A model generated the notes under the pieces. The model did no database searches and was not told the origin of the DNA. It saw only the letters and a list, made by a program, of their open reading frames with translations. Both the position numbers and the translations under genes were made by a program. 64,000 nt of DNA from LMUY01 sp965276785. Its GTDB lineage: Bacteria > Pseudomonadota > Alphaproteobacteria > Acetobacterales > Acetobacteraceae. This document shows, one piece after another, positions 23,601 through 32,268 of this stretch (its first letter is position 1; each line of letters begins with the position of its first letter). The stretch lies in assembly GCA_965276785.1 (NCBI GenBank), contig OZ255629.1:2604001-2668000 (forward strand). Direction: 5' to 3'.

Positions 23601-26113
23601 TCTGTGATCTGTACGCTGGCAAAAGGGTGGATCGCGGCCGCATCCGTCGTCGTCTGGCCGGCCGCAGTGCCCGAAATCACAGGGGCGTTCTCAACCGCCG
23701 TTGTCGTCACCGAGGTGCTGGTGTCCTGAATAGTTCCAGAGAAAGCGTCCTTGGTGGTAACGGTGAAAGTGGTGGTAACGCTCTGCCCTGGGGCCACCTG
23801 GTGGGCGGTGGGCGCGAACGTGAGCCCTTGCAGGTCCGCGGTGATCTGCCCAGCCGTGCCGCTGTCCGTGTAAGTGCCGGTGGCCGCGTCGAAGCTGCCG
23901 CTGCCCAGGTGGGTCAGGGTGCCATTCTGCGTCTGGCTTTCCGAAACCGTGAGGGTCTCGATCTGGCCGGGCACGTTGTCGACCACCTGCACGCCGGCGA
24001 ATGGATTGATTGCCGACGCATCTGTCGTGGTCTGGCCCGAGAGGGTGCCAACAGTGTGCAAGCTCGGACTGATGGCCGTCGCCGTGACCGAGGTGGTGGC
24101 TTGAGCGACCCCACCGAAGTTGTCTTTCACCGCCAGGGCGAAGTTGGTGGTAACGCTCTGCCCTGGGGTCACCTGGTGGGCAGTTGGCTCGAACGTGAGC
24201 CCTTGCAGGTCCGCGGTGATCTGCCCAGCCGTGCCGCTGTCCGTGTAAATGCCGGTGGCCGCGTCGAAGCTGCCGCTGCCCAGGTGGGTCAGGGCGCCAT
24301 TCTGCGCCTGGCCTTCCGAGACCGTGAGGGTCTCGACCTTGCCGGCATCCACGTCTGTGATCTGTACGCTGGCAAAAGGGTGGATCGCGGCCGCATCCGT
24401 CGTCGTCTGGCCGGCCGCAGTGCCCGAAATCACAGGGGCGTTCTCAACCGCCGTTGCCGTCACCGAGGTGGTGGCGTCCTGAGCGACCCCGCCGAAGTTG
24501 TCTTCCACCACCAGGGCGAGGTTGGTGGTAACGCTCTGCCCTGGGGTCACCTGGTGGGCAGTTGGCTCGAATGTGAGCCCTTGCAGGTCCGCGGTGATCT
24601 GCCCAGCCGTGCCGCTGTCCGTGTAAATGCCGGTGGCCGCGTCGAAGCTGCCGCTGCCCAGGTGGGTCAGGGCGCCATTCTGCGCCTGACCTTCCGAAAC
24701 CGTGAGGGTCTCGACCTTGCCGGCATCCACGTCTGTGATCTGCACGTTGGCAAACGGGTGGATCGGGGCCGCGTCCGTCGTCGTCTGGCCGGCTGCGGTG
24801 CCCGAAATCACAGGGGCGTTCTCAACCGCCGTTGCCGTAACCGAGGTGGTGGCGTCCTGAGCGACCCCGCCGAAGTTGTCTTCCACCACCAGGGCGAGGT
24901 TGGTGGTAACGCTCTGCCCTGGGGTCACCTGGTGGGCAGTTGGCTCGAATGTGAGCCCTTGCAGGTCCGCGGTGATCTGTGCAGCCGTGCCGCTATCCGT
25001 GTAAATGCCGGTGACCGCGTTGAAGCTGCCGCTGCCCAAGTGGGTCAGGGCGCCGCCTTGGGCCTGGCTTTCCGAAACTATGACCGTCTCGATCTGGTCG
25101 GGCACATTGTCGACCACCTGCACGCTGGCAAACGGGTGGATCGCGGCCGCATCCGTCGTCGTCTGGTCGGATAGGGTTCCAACGATATGCAAGCTTGGAC
25201 CAATGGCCATTGTGGTCGTCGAATTGGCTGCGCCTCGAGCAATTCCGCTGTTTATCAACGTTGGACTTGTGAACGTGATGGAAGGGATTTGTATGCTCGA
25301 GGAACTTACTTGTTCAGGGCTCACACTATGAATTACTTTAAGACCATCGATTTCATCTACGATTAAGGTTGGAGTGGTCGTTCCTTCCGCACTAGGGGGT
25401 GACAAACCCGACGAACCAGAAACCGGGAAAGACGATAGTGCCACCCGAGAACTCGCCTGCATACTTGAATGACCGGCTGTTGTCTCCGCGGCGACGACCT
25501 GTTGATCATTATCACTCAACGTCAGGTCGCTCGACACATCCATCCGATGACCGGAGCTTTGTTCGTTCGCGCCTTGAGCATAGGAGCCGTCGTCCGACGG
25601 GGCATGCTGCCGATCCTCGGATCCGTTGCTGAGTTTGATGACGTTGTGAGCCTGTGCTAGCTCCCGAGGATTGGACAGCGGCTCAAAAGGAAACGCGTTG
25701 CTCAAAATCGCTAGGGAATTGTCAGGTTTAGATTCGAAAGCCCAGCTCGCTGGCAAGCTGGAAATCTGGTTAATGACAGATACAGGATCTGCCACATGAA
25801 TGTAAGAAGCGTTTCCCGGGACTAAGCTCATGTTCCCAAGCGGGACAGATTTCGTTCCAAGGTCAACATGCTGCTGCACCAAGGAGAGCAGGCTGAAAAC
25901 GCCTTTTGACGCTCCATTCTGCAAATCAGACAAGTCTATTTTACCCGAGTTAAGTTCAGGTAGGATCGACTTGGATGCAGGATTGCCAATTGGCCAAGTC
26001 GTATTTGTCTCAAGCCCTATCTGGCGAGCAAGCGTCAAAAGATCAACGCTTTGATACCAATGGCTATCAGGAACGTCTGATGATGACGTGCCATCTCTCT
26101 TAATCTTTGTCAT
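20681..26113 (-). CDS. giant repeat exoprotein, probable type I secretion substrate (1810 aa)
   Basis: A unique N-terminal region of about 300 residues is Ser/Thr-rich and has no Sec signal. Eleven repeats of about 125 residues follow to about residue 1690. Each contains TTDAAAIHPFASVQI-like, LTHLGSGSFDAATGIYTDSG, GQITADLQGL and TAHQVTPGQSVTT segments, typical of bacterial Ig/VCBS-like adhesin repeats. The C-terminal 120 residues are His- and Asp-rich and end in HFDHMQSHHF, suiting an uncleaved type I secretion signal. Two header types alternate along the protein. The start codon overlaps the radC stop as ATGA, and the exporter genes follow downstream. The likely role is surface attachment or matrix building. 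Confidence 0.85.
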   Translation of the reverse strand: MTKIKRDGTSSSDVPDSHWYQSVDLLTLARQIGLETNTTWPIGNPASKSILPELNSGKIDLSDLQNGASKGVFSLLSLVQQHVDLGTKSVPLGNMSLVPGNASYIHVADPVSVINQISSLPASWAFESKPDNSLAILSNAFPFEPLSNPRELAQAHNVIKLSNGSEDRQHAPSDDGSYAQGANEQSSGHRMDVSSDLTLSDNDQQVVAAETTAGHSSMQASSRVALSSFPVSGSSGLSPPSAEGTTTPTLIVDEIDGLKVIHSVSPEQVSSSSIQIPSITFTSPTLINSGIARGAANSTTTMAIGPSLHIVGTLSDQTTTDAAAIHPFASVQVVDNVPDQIETVIVSESQAQGGALTHLGSGSFNAVTGIYTDSGTAAQITADLQGLTFEPTAHQVTPGQSVTTNLALVVEDNFGGVAQDATTSVTATAVENAPVISGTAAGQTTTDAAPIHPFANVQITDVDAGKVETLTVSEGQAQNGALTHLGSGSFDAATGIYTDSGTAGQITADLQGLTFEPTAHQVTPGQSVTTNLALVVEDNFGGVAQDATTSVTATAVENAPVISGTAAGQTTTDAAAIHPFASVQITDVDAGKVETLTVSEGQAQNGALTHLGSGSFDAATGIYTDSGTAGQITADLQGLTFEPTAHQVTPGQSVTTNFALAVKDNFGGVAQATTSVTATAISPSLHTVGTLSGQTTTDASAINPFAGVQVVDNVPGQIETLTVSESQTQNGTLTHLGSGSFDAATGTYTDSGTAGQITADLQGLTFAPTAHQVAPGQSVTTTFTVTTKDAFSGTIQDTSTSVTTTAVENAPVISGTAAGQTTTDAAAIHPFASVQITDVDAGKVETLTVSEGQAQNGALTHLGSGSFNAATGIYTDSGTAAQITADLQGLTFEPTAHQVAPGQSVTTNFALVVEDNFGGVAQDPTTSVTAISPSLHTVGTLSSQTTTDAAAINPFAGVQVVDNVPGQIETLTVSEGQAQNGTLTHLGSGSFDAATGIYTDSGTAGQITADLQGLTFEPIAHQVTPGQSVTTNLALVVKDNFGGVAQATTSVTATAISPSLHTVGALSSQTTTDAAAINPFAGVQVVDNVPGQIETLTVSEGQAQNGTLTHLGSGSFDAATGIYTDSGTAGQITADLQGLTFEPIAHQVTPGQSVTTNLALVVKDNFGGVAQATTSVTATAISPSLHTVGALSSQTTTDAAAINPFAGVQVVDNVPGQIETLTVSESQAQNGTLTHLGSGSFDAATGTYTDSGTAGQITADLQGLTFAPTAHQVAPGQSVTTTFTVTTKDAFSGTIQDASTSVTTTAVENAPVISGTAVGQITTDAAAIHAFANVRITDLDAGKVETLTVSEGQAQNGALTHLGSGSFDAATGIYTDSGTAGQITADLQGLTFEPTAHQVTPGQSVTTNLALVVEDNFGGVAQDATTSVTATAVENAPVISGTAAGQTTTDAAAIHPFASVQITDVDAGKVETLTVSEGQAQNGALTHLGSGSFDAATGIYTDSGTAGQITADLQGLTFEPTAHQVTPGQSVTTNFALVVKDNFGGVAQATTSVTATAVENAPVISGTAAGQTMTDAAAIHPFASVQITDVDAGKVEKATVVMTQPQNGALTHLGNGHYDAATGVYTDNGTATNVTADLRALSFQLTAHEAGPAQSISTSFALIVQDNFGDAASDSTTSVVTQLLAHKPQSSGAVHLNPPENGNDLAPAAQKASALYPEAKAGNYPIPPEQTAYHHQLQAMILTLSWQDHSQVNDQAGHDLSYIHGALTADHGHDSGLSTAHHDLSVSNEAGNSDQTHHFGHFDHMQSHHF
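21060..25192 (-). repeat. tandem array of eleven about 375-bp coding repeats
   Basis: The DNA repeats are highly similar, with long blocks such as GGTGATCTGCCCAGCCGTGC recurring. Type A units begin VENAPVISGTAAGQ and type B units begin ISPSLHTVGTLSSQ. From the N-terminus the order is B-A-A-B-A-B-B-B-A-A-A. The third, fourth and eighth units carry distinctive endings, and the last unit is the most divergent. Confidence 0.85.
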
Positions 26114-26835
26114 TCTAAAAGACCTTCTGTCTTGAACGAAAAGGTCTTGTATTTGCCTACGATTATGTGATCATGAAACTCGATCCCAATGGTACGAAAA
26201 ATGCCTTGAATCCGTCGGGTAAGTTCAATATCGTCTCTCGACGGCGTCGCATCGCCTGAAGGATGATTATGTGCTACAATTAGCGCAGTTGCCCGAAGCT
26301 CGCATGCCCGCTTGATCATCTCTTGCGGGTAGAACATTGTTCCTTTGACGTCCCCTCGTGAGTGAAGTTCGTCGCGGATCAATCTGTTTCTGCTGTTTAG
26401 GAAGAGAACTCGCGAGCTCTCGACAGTTTCGTGCCCCAGCGTCAGAGCCAGATACTCTTCCACCTTATCGATGTTGTTCAGAACGGGTTTATCTTGTATT
26501 GCTTCTCGTAAGGTGAGCGCTATTGATACCCTGATCGTCTGCAGCCTGATCCACAAGTCCCGTCCGATAGGAGCAATTTGCCGTAGTCGTTCATATGACG
26601 CATTGATAATGCTCGTAAATGAACCAAGCTCTTCAAATAGTCGTACGGTATGATGTTTTGCTGTTTCGAGTGGGAAGAACGCCTCTAGGATACCGGTAAG
26701 TAGGTTCCGAGTCGAGAATTCTGTTGGGTCAGCAAATAGTAGTGCTGCCAAGTACGTATGCTGAAGGCAATTCGTATCATCTTCAGATTGAAGCGCCTCG
26801 GCCGTTTTGCTCATCATAGAGAAGGCGGCGCTCAT
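26110..26835 (-). CDS. radC: RadC-family JAB/MPN domain protein (241 aa)
   Basis: The C-terminal half has a complete JAMM-type metal site: HNHPSGDATPSRDD supplies HxH and the distal Asp, and a Glu lies upstream near LFLNSRNRLIRDE. The helix-hairpin-helix-like N-terminal part (SFTSIINASYERLRQIAP) is also present, so the protein is full length. RadC proteins are common on mobile elements; their biochemical role is unsettled. The stop overlaps the start of the giant exoprotein gene as ATGA, so the two are translationally coupled. The start at 26833-26835 lacks a strong ribosome site. Confidence 0.9.
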   Translation of the reverse strand: MSAAFSMMSKTAEALQSEDDTNCLQHTYLAALLFADPTEFSTRNLLTGILEAFFPLETAKHHTVRLFEELGSFTSIINASYERLRQIAPIGRDLWIRLQTIRVSIALTLREAIQDKPVLNNIDKVEEYLALTLGHETVESSRVLFLNSRNRLIRDELHSRGDVKGTMFYPQEMIKRACELRATALIVAHNHPSGDATPSRDDIELTRRIQGIFRTIGIEFHDHIIVGKYKTFSFKTEGLLE

Positions 26836-27249
26836 GGATCTGTCCGATGCGAATGTTTAACGACGATCTGGATCGCCGAGTTAGCTAACCCCTTATCGTC
26901 CATCTTCGCGTCCCATCCTACTCCCGTATGTGCACAACATCACAGGAATTTGAGCGATTGTCCAGCCTCGCTGCGGTAACGCACCGGAAAATATGCGCCA
27001 GAGGTTAATTGTTGCAGCGGCTGGATGCCGCAAACCACCGGCGAGACGTGCGAAAAGTTTATTCGGATCGTTAGCAGGTTGTTCGATGACACTGAACTAC
27101 CAACCTTCGTCAACAAGCAACCACGTTTGAGATGTCTGAATGAGCTGTCTGAACGGCCTCGGTCGCTGTCTGAACCCCTTTTTGGAAAGCTTCTCGAGCT
27201 TTCTTGCTGGTGCACCTGTCTGGCTTTCTGCCGGGAAAAGCCCAGTTTG
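26836..27249. other. intergenic region upstream of the radC cluster
   Basis: This 410-base stretch has no supported gene and presumably contains the promoter of the radC to HlyD cluster. Apart from the palindrome noted, no structure was seen. Confidence 0.4.
26880..26889. promoter_or_regulatory. palindrome GTTAGCTAAC upstream of radC
   Basis: A perfect ten-base palindrome lies 45 bases before the radC start, at the head of the secretion cluster. It could be a repressor site. No clear -35/-10 pair was found around it. Confidence 0.35.
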
Positions 27250-28220
27250 CGGTTCTCACCTTGATTGCCGCGCAGCACGTCGGCCCCGCTCCGAGCCCAC
27301 CGCCCGCCTACTGAACCAAATGGAGCTGCAGCTGGAACGATTTGGAGGCCACGGTCATCGAGGACGAACTGGCGGCCGAGGCCGCCGCGGCCAAAACCAC
27401 TACCTCGGCGAGCTTCACCCGCGGCCGAGCGGCCCGGCGTCCGTTTCCCGCATCTGTCGCGGAAGCGCATCGTCGTTCCGAGCCGCTGCAAGTGGAAAGT
27501 CGTCCAGCACGTGCGGGAGAAGTCCTCCTGTCGTAATTGCGATCGCGTCAGCCAGGCTGCAGCCCCGTTTCATGTGATCCCGCGCGGCTAAGCAAGCTGC
27601 GGGCCATGATCCTGTTCCAGAAGTTTGGCCAGCATTAATTCCTCAACCGCCAGGCAGAACGCCACGGCCATGAGGGCGTGCCGCTCCGCCTGTCCACGCT
27701 GGCCGATCAGGTCGGCGCCTGCACGGCGGTGCCGCTGTTCCTGCGACAGCAGACCCACGCCACTGGCCGCCGGGCGGCTGCACGGCGACAATACCACCGT
27801 GCCCGTGCTCGCTCGAGGCAAGACCGCGATCGCCCGGCTTTGGGTCTATGTGCACGACAACCGGCCGTTCAGTGGCCCCACGCCTCCGGGAGCTGTGCGC
27901 CACTATTCGCGCGACCGCGGTGGCGAGCATCCGCAGAGCCTTTCAAACGAGTACGCTGGGCTGCTGCAGGCCGAAACCTTTGACAGCTACGGCAAGCTCT
28001 GCGCACCCGGACGCAAGCTCGGGCCGATCCTAGAGGCGGCATGCTGGGCCCATGCTCGGCGGGAGTTTTCGTGCTGGCCAACGTCGAGGGTAGCGCGCGA
28101 CTGGTGGCGCAGGGTAAGGTGCCTGCGGTGCGGTCGCCGATCTGCCTGGAGGCCGTGCAGCGCGTCGACGCGCTGTTCGACATCGAGCGCGAGATCAACG
28201 GCCACACCGCCAAGGCGCGC
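27250..28220 (+). pseudogene. IS66-family transposase TnpC, multiply frameshifted remnant
   Basis: Segments appear in successive frames: SEPTARLLNQMELQLERF, VIEDELAAEAAAAKTTT, WKVVQHVREKSSCRN, PLRLSTLADQVGACTAV, GRLHGDNTTVPVLARGKTAI and GPILEAACWAHARREF. They follow the order of IS66 TnpC proteins. The zinc-binding Cys cluster and the C-terminal third are missing. The sequence ends where the IS630 element starts at 28221. Confidence 0.8.
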
Positions 28221-29435
28221 TAGTGTCCTGAACCAGAAGTTCGCCGTATCATGTCGCTGAAGTGTTGTAGGCGCAGAAGCGTTCGACTGCGGCCAGAATA
28301 TCGTCTGCGGATTTGATCCAGCGGAAGGGCTTCGGATCGGCATTGTGCTGGTCGAGAAAGGCGTTGATTGCGGCTTCCAATGCTTCGACGCTGCGGTGCA
28401 CGCCGCGTCTGATCTGCCGTTCGGTCAGCAGGGCGAAAAAACGCTCGATCTGGTTCAACCAGGAACTGCTGGTCGGCGTGAGATGAACATGCCAGCGCGG
28501 GCGCTTGGCGAGCCACTTGCGGATCAACTCGGTCTTGTGTGTCGCATAGTTGTCCCAGATCAGATGCACATCCAGCCCGTCCGGCACCTTGGCCTCGATC
28601 TCGTCCAGGAACTGACGGAACTCCGTGGCGCGATGGCGCGGATAGCATTTGCCGATGACCGCTCCGGTGGCGACATCGAGGGCTGCGAACAGTGATGTCG
28701 TGCCATGGCGGACGTAATCGTGGCTGCGCCGCTGGGCCTGACCAGGCCGCATTGGAAACGCCGCCTGACTACGATCGAGCGCCTGGATCTGCGATTTCTC
28801 GTCCACACTGAGCACCAAGGCGTGTTCGGGTGGAGAAAGATACAGCCCCACCACATCGCGCACCTTGGCAACAAAATCAGGATCGGTGGAGAGCTTGAAC
28901 GTCTCCTGACGGTGCGGCTTCAGCCCGAAGGCGCGCCAGATGCGCTGCACCGTGCTGACCGAAAGGCCAGTTTGGCGCGCCATGCCGCGCGAGCTCCAAT
29001 GTGTCGCACCCTTAGGCTGGCTCTCCAGCGTGCGGGTGATCACAGCCTCGATTCGCTGGTCCTCGATCGTGCGCGGCGCGCCGGGTCGCGGCTCATCGCG
29101 CAATCCTCCCACCCGCTGCACCAGGAAGCGGCGGCGCCATTTGCCGACGGTGTGTGGATGCACCCCAAGTTGCCGAGCGACCGCCTTATTCTCCAACCCA
29201 TCAGCACAGCCCAGGACGATCCGCGCACGCTCCGCCAACGCTTGGGCCGTCTTGGGTCGAGCTGCCAGCGCCGTCAGCTCCGACGTCTCCGCCTCTGTCA
29301 GCGATACCGCTTCCAGCCTCCGTCCCGCCATGCTTGCTCTCCCGCTTCAACGCAAAAGCCTCGCAAGTCACGTCGAATCGCGCCAAATGCAGTTTACGAA
29401 TCCCTGATGCGACGGATTTTAGACTCGGGACACTA
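28221..29435 (-). mobile_element. complete IS630-family insertion sequence
   Basis: Both ends read TAGTGTCC(T/C)GA, with TA at each extreme as expected for IS630 target duplication. The element has one intact transposase gene and sits at the end of the IS66 remnant. A different IS630 element begins at the same TA, at 29434. Confidence 0.85.
28249..29331 (-). CDS. IS630-family transposase (360 aa)
   Basis: The N-terminal helix-turn-helix (KAVARQLGVHPHTVGKWRRR) and winged helix (MARQTGLSVSTVQRIWRAFG) precede the DDE domain. The catalytic residues lie in VLSVDEKSQIQALDRSQ (Asp), HLIWDNYATHKTELIRKW (Asp) and SSSWLNQIERFFALLTE (Glu). The frame is intact and of normal length. The enzyme is probably active. 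Confidence 0.95.
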   Translation of the reverse strand: MAGRRLEAVSLTEAETSELTALAARPKTAQALAERARIVLGCADGLENKAVARQLGVHPHTVGKWRRRFLVQRVGGLRDEPRPGAPRTIEDQRIEAVITRTLESQPKGATHWSSRGMARQTGLSVSTVQRIWRAFGLKPHRQETFKLSTDPDFVAKVRDVVGLYLSPPEHALVLSVDEKSQIQALDRSQAAFPMRPGQAQRRSHDYVRHGTTSLFAALDVATGAVIGKCYPRHRATEFRQFLDEIEAKVPDGLDVHLIWDNYATHKTELIRKWLAKRPRWHVHLTPTSSSWLNQIERFFALLTERQIRRGVHRSVEALEAAINAFLDQHNADPKPFRWIKSADDILAAVERFCAYNTSAT

Positions 29436-30495
29436 GACTCAAATCGCTTTGACTGGAATCGCAGTTTTCTCCTTCCGAAACGGGAGCGACGTGTGATTCG
29501 AAGGCTTCCGGCTGATACCGGAGGCGAGGATGGCGTGGCGGCGTGGACAGGCCTACGGGCAGGACTTGCGGGATCGGGTGCTGGCATGCCGCGATCTGAC
29601 CTTGGTGCAGGCGGCAACGCGCTTTGGCGTGAGCCCGTCTTATGTTTCGAAAGTGCGGGCCCGGCTTCGCGAGCTCGGCGATCCGGCCCCTGGCCCGCAG
29701 CATGGCCATGTTCCGTTGCGATTGGCCGGCGTCACCAAGGACTTGGCAGCACAAATCCATCGGTTTCCAGATGCCACGTTGGACGAGCTGCGGTTGTGGC
29801 TGTCGCAAACCCACAAAGTCAGTGTGAGCTACTCCGTAATGTGGAAAGTCGTCGCCCGGCTGGGCCTGACATATAAAAAAAGCACCTGCAGGCCGAGGAA
29901 CAGCGGCGCGAGGACACCGCCGAAGCGCGCCGACAATGGGCGGCGCGCCAGCTCACTCTCAATCCAGCGCGCCTTGTCTTCCTCGATGAAACCTGGGCCA
30001 CGACCAACATGACCCGCACACGCGGCCGGGCACCACGGGGCGAGCGCCTGGTCGGCATCGTCCCGCACGGCCATTGGCACACAACCACCTTCCTGGCCGG
30101 CCTGCGCACAACCGGCTTGATTGCTCCGTTGGTGCTGGACAGCGCGATCAACGGAGCGGCGTTCCTCGCCTACATCCAGCAGTTCCTGGTCAAGGAACTC
30201 AAGCCAGGCGACGTCGTGGTGCTCGATAACCTCAGCTCGCACAAGGTGAGCGGCGTGCGCGAGGCCATCGAGGCTGCCGGTGCGAGCCTGATCTATCTGC
30301 CGCCCTACAGTCCAGACCTCAACCCGATCGAGCTGACGTTCTCCAAGTTCAAACGCCTGCTTCGCGATGCGGCCGAACGCACCATCGAGGACCTCTGGAC
30401 CGCAATCGGCCGCCTGCTCAAGCGCTTCACCCCGCAGGAGTGCGCCAACTACATCCGACACTGCGGGTTTGCACAGTCAGAACGATAAGGGTCTA
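29434..30495 (+). mobile_element. IS630-family element with two-frame transposase, copy 1
   Basis: The ends CTAGACTCAAATCGCTTTGAC and CTAGACCCTTATCGTTCTGAC (read inward) match at most positions, and TA lies at both edges. A near-identical copy lies in opposite orientation at 37531-38591. Copy 1 is one base longer, because a run of A residues has seven rather than six members. Confidence 0.85.
29530..30488 (+). CDS. IS630-family transposase in two frames joined by slippage
   Basis: The first frame (29530-30012) has the helix-turn-helix domain (VQAATRFGVSPSYVSKVRAR). It would join the second frame (30009-30488), which carries VVLDNLSSHKVSGVREAIE (Asp) and YLPPYSPDLNPIELTFSKFK (Glu). The join is at a run of seven A residues (ATATAAAAAAAGC), where a -1 shift gives a continuous protein of about 319 residues with LDETWATTN in the middle. 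Ribosomal or transcriptional slippage is therefore probably needed to make the active enzyme. Confidence 0.85.
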
Positions 30496-30581
30496 GGCGA
30501 CCCGTCAGCACCGCTAGTCGCCGGTCTGCATCGGTAGCTTGGGGGGCACCGTGTCAGGCGACAGAGTAAACCCATCCGCGC

Positions 30582-32268
30582 ATTGCCTCACCTGGAATGC
30601 GGTTTTGTGCTGAGTTGTCGCCTCACGTGATTTGCTCCCCGGAGTGTGCAGCGACGGGGGCGGAGATGAGGCGGGTAAGCATGGCGACGCGTGACGAACT
30701 GACCGCGGCAGTCGCGGTCCGTTACGCCCAGGGCAGCCGGGCTGAGCGGGGGAGGATCCTGGACGAGTTCGCGGCCGTGACGGGTTATCACCGGAAGCAT
30801 GCGATGCGGGTGTTGCGGACTGGACAGGATCGGCGTGCGTCCGATCCGCGGCCGAGCCCCCGCGTGTACGACGACGCCGTACGAGAGGCGCTGGTTATCT
30901 TGTGGGAGGCTTCGGATCGCATCTGTGGCAAGCGGCTGCGGCCGATGGTGCCGGTTCTGGTTGAGAGCATGGAGCGGCATGGTCATCTGCGACTCGCGCC
31001 CGAGGTGCGTACCCGCGTGCTGGCGATGAGCGCGGCGACGATTGATCGCGCGCTGCGGGAGGTCAGAGGGCAGGCGGGAGGAGGTCGGCGCCGTGTGGTC
31101 CCGTCCGCGGCCGTCCGGCGTAGCGTGCCGGTCCGCACCTTTGAGGGATGGGACGATCCGGCGCCGGGCTACGTCGAAGCGGACCTGGTCGCGCACAGCG
31201 GACCGACGGCGCGGGGCAGCTTCGTGCAGACGCTCACGCTGACCGACATCGCGACCGGCTGGACGGAGTGCGCGCCGTTGCTGGTGCGCGAGCAGAGGCT
31301 GCTTACGGAAGTGCTTTGCGAGGTGCGCAAGCTGGTGCCGTTTCCCCTGCTCGGCTTCGACTCGGACAATGACAGCGTGTTCCTTAACGAGACCGTGCGG
31401 GACTACTGCCAAGGGGCAGGCATTGAGTTCACCCGGTGCCGCCCGTATCGCAAGAACGACCAGGCCCGGGTGGAACAGAAGAACGGCGCCGTGGTGCGCC
31501 ACGCCGTGGGCTACTGGCGGCTGGAAGGGCTCGACGCGGCGGCGGCGCTGGCGCGGCTGTATGGGTCGTTGCGGCTGTTCGTGAACCACTTCCAGCCATC
31601 GTTCAAGCTGGCCGACAAGGCGCGGGACGGGGCCAAGGTGCGCAAGCGCTATCACCCACCTGCCACGCCGTATCAGCGGCTGCTGGCGGAGCCGCGCACG
31701 TCCGTCGAGGTCCGGCAGCGGGTCGAGGCAGTGCACGCCACCCTGAATCCGGTGCGGCTGCTGCGTGAAATCCGCGCCGCCCAGCAACGGCTGGTGGAGA
31801 TCGCCGACAGCACGGCCGATGGCGGGGGTGCACCGCCGACGGGGCCGACGCTGGAGCAATTCCTGTCCGGGCTGCGTACGGCATGGCGGGACGCTGAGGT
31901 GCGTCCGACGGCGCGGGCGAAGGAGAAGGGCAAACGCGGACGCAGGCGGCCCGATCCGCTAGTCTCCGTCACGGTGCTGCTGCAGAGCTGGCACGAGGCC
32001 GAGCCCTGGCGCACGGGCCGTGAGCTGCTGGAGCGGTTGCAGACGGAACAACCGGGTGTTTACCCCGACGGGCTACTGCGGACCTTGCAGCGGCGCCTCA
32101 AAGGAAGGCGGCGTGAGGTGACGCATAGACTGGTGTTTGGGACGGCGCCGGTCAGCGGGGAAGCGAGCGTGGTGGCGGTACCGGAAACGGAGACGGTGAC
32201 ATGAGGCGACGGGAGCATTCTGGTGAGGCAAGGCCAAGCGGGCCGGGAGCACTTCCAGGTGAGGCAAT
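30582..32268 (+). mobile_element. insertion sequence with integrase-type transposase
   Basis: ATTGCCTCACCTGGAATGC at the left faces ATTGCCTCACCTGGAAGTGC, read inward, at the right. The word GCCTCAC recurs once more at the left and as GCCTCAC and GCCTCAT at the right, probably as extra transposase-binding sites. One gene fills the element. The family is uncertain (ISNCY or IS481-like). Confidence 0.75.
30681..32204 (+). CDS. integrase-catalytic-domain transposase (507 aa)
   Basis: I start at MATRDELTAAVAVRYAQGSR; the frame is open 28 codons further upstream. An N-terminal helix-turn-helix region (GRILDEFAAVTGYHRKHAMR) precedes an rve-type core. The catalytic residues lie in GYVEADLVAHSGP (Asp), LLGFDSDNDSVFLNE (Asp) and KNDQARVEQKNGAVVRHAVG (Glu). 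A basic segment (KEKGKRGRRRPD) lies near the C-terminus. The frame is intact, so the enzyme may be active. Relatives are usually annotated simply as transposase or integrase. Confidence 0.8.
   Translation: MATRDELTAAVAVRYAQGSRAERGRILDEFAAVTGYHRKHAMRVLRTGQDRRASDPRPSPRVYDDAVREALVILWEASDRICGKRLRPMVPVLVESMERHGHLRLAPEVRTRVLAMSAATIDRALREVRGQAGGGRRRVVPSAAVRRSVPVRTFEGWDDPAPGYVEADLVAHSGPTARGSFVQTLTLTDIATGWTECAPLLVREQRLLTEVLCEVRKLVPFPLLGFDSDNDSVFLNETVRDYCQGAGIEFTRCRPYRKNDQARVEQKNGAVVRHAVGYWRLEGLDAAAALARLYGSLRLFVNHFQPSFKLADKARDGAKVRKRYHPPATPYQRLLAEPRTSVEVRQRVEAVHATLNPVRLLREIRAAQQRLVEIADSTADGGGAPPTGPTLEQFLSGLRTAWRDAEVRPTARAKEKGKRGRRRPDPLVSVTVLLQSWHEAEPWRTGRELLERLQTEQPGVYPDGLLRTLQRRLKGRRREVTHRLVFGTAPVSGEASVVAVPETETVT

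Noticed and set aside
21263..25174. A 1303-codon plus-strand open frame opposite the exoprotein repeats
   Set aside because: It is the antisense shadow of the repetitive GC-rich repeats. Its translation is Arg/Gly/His-rich with no domain, and the minus-strand frame has clear adhesin-type repeats and operon context.
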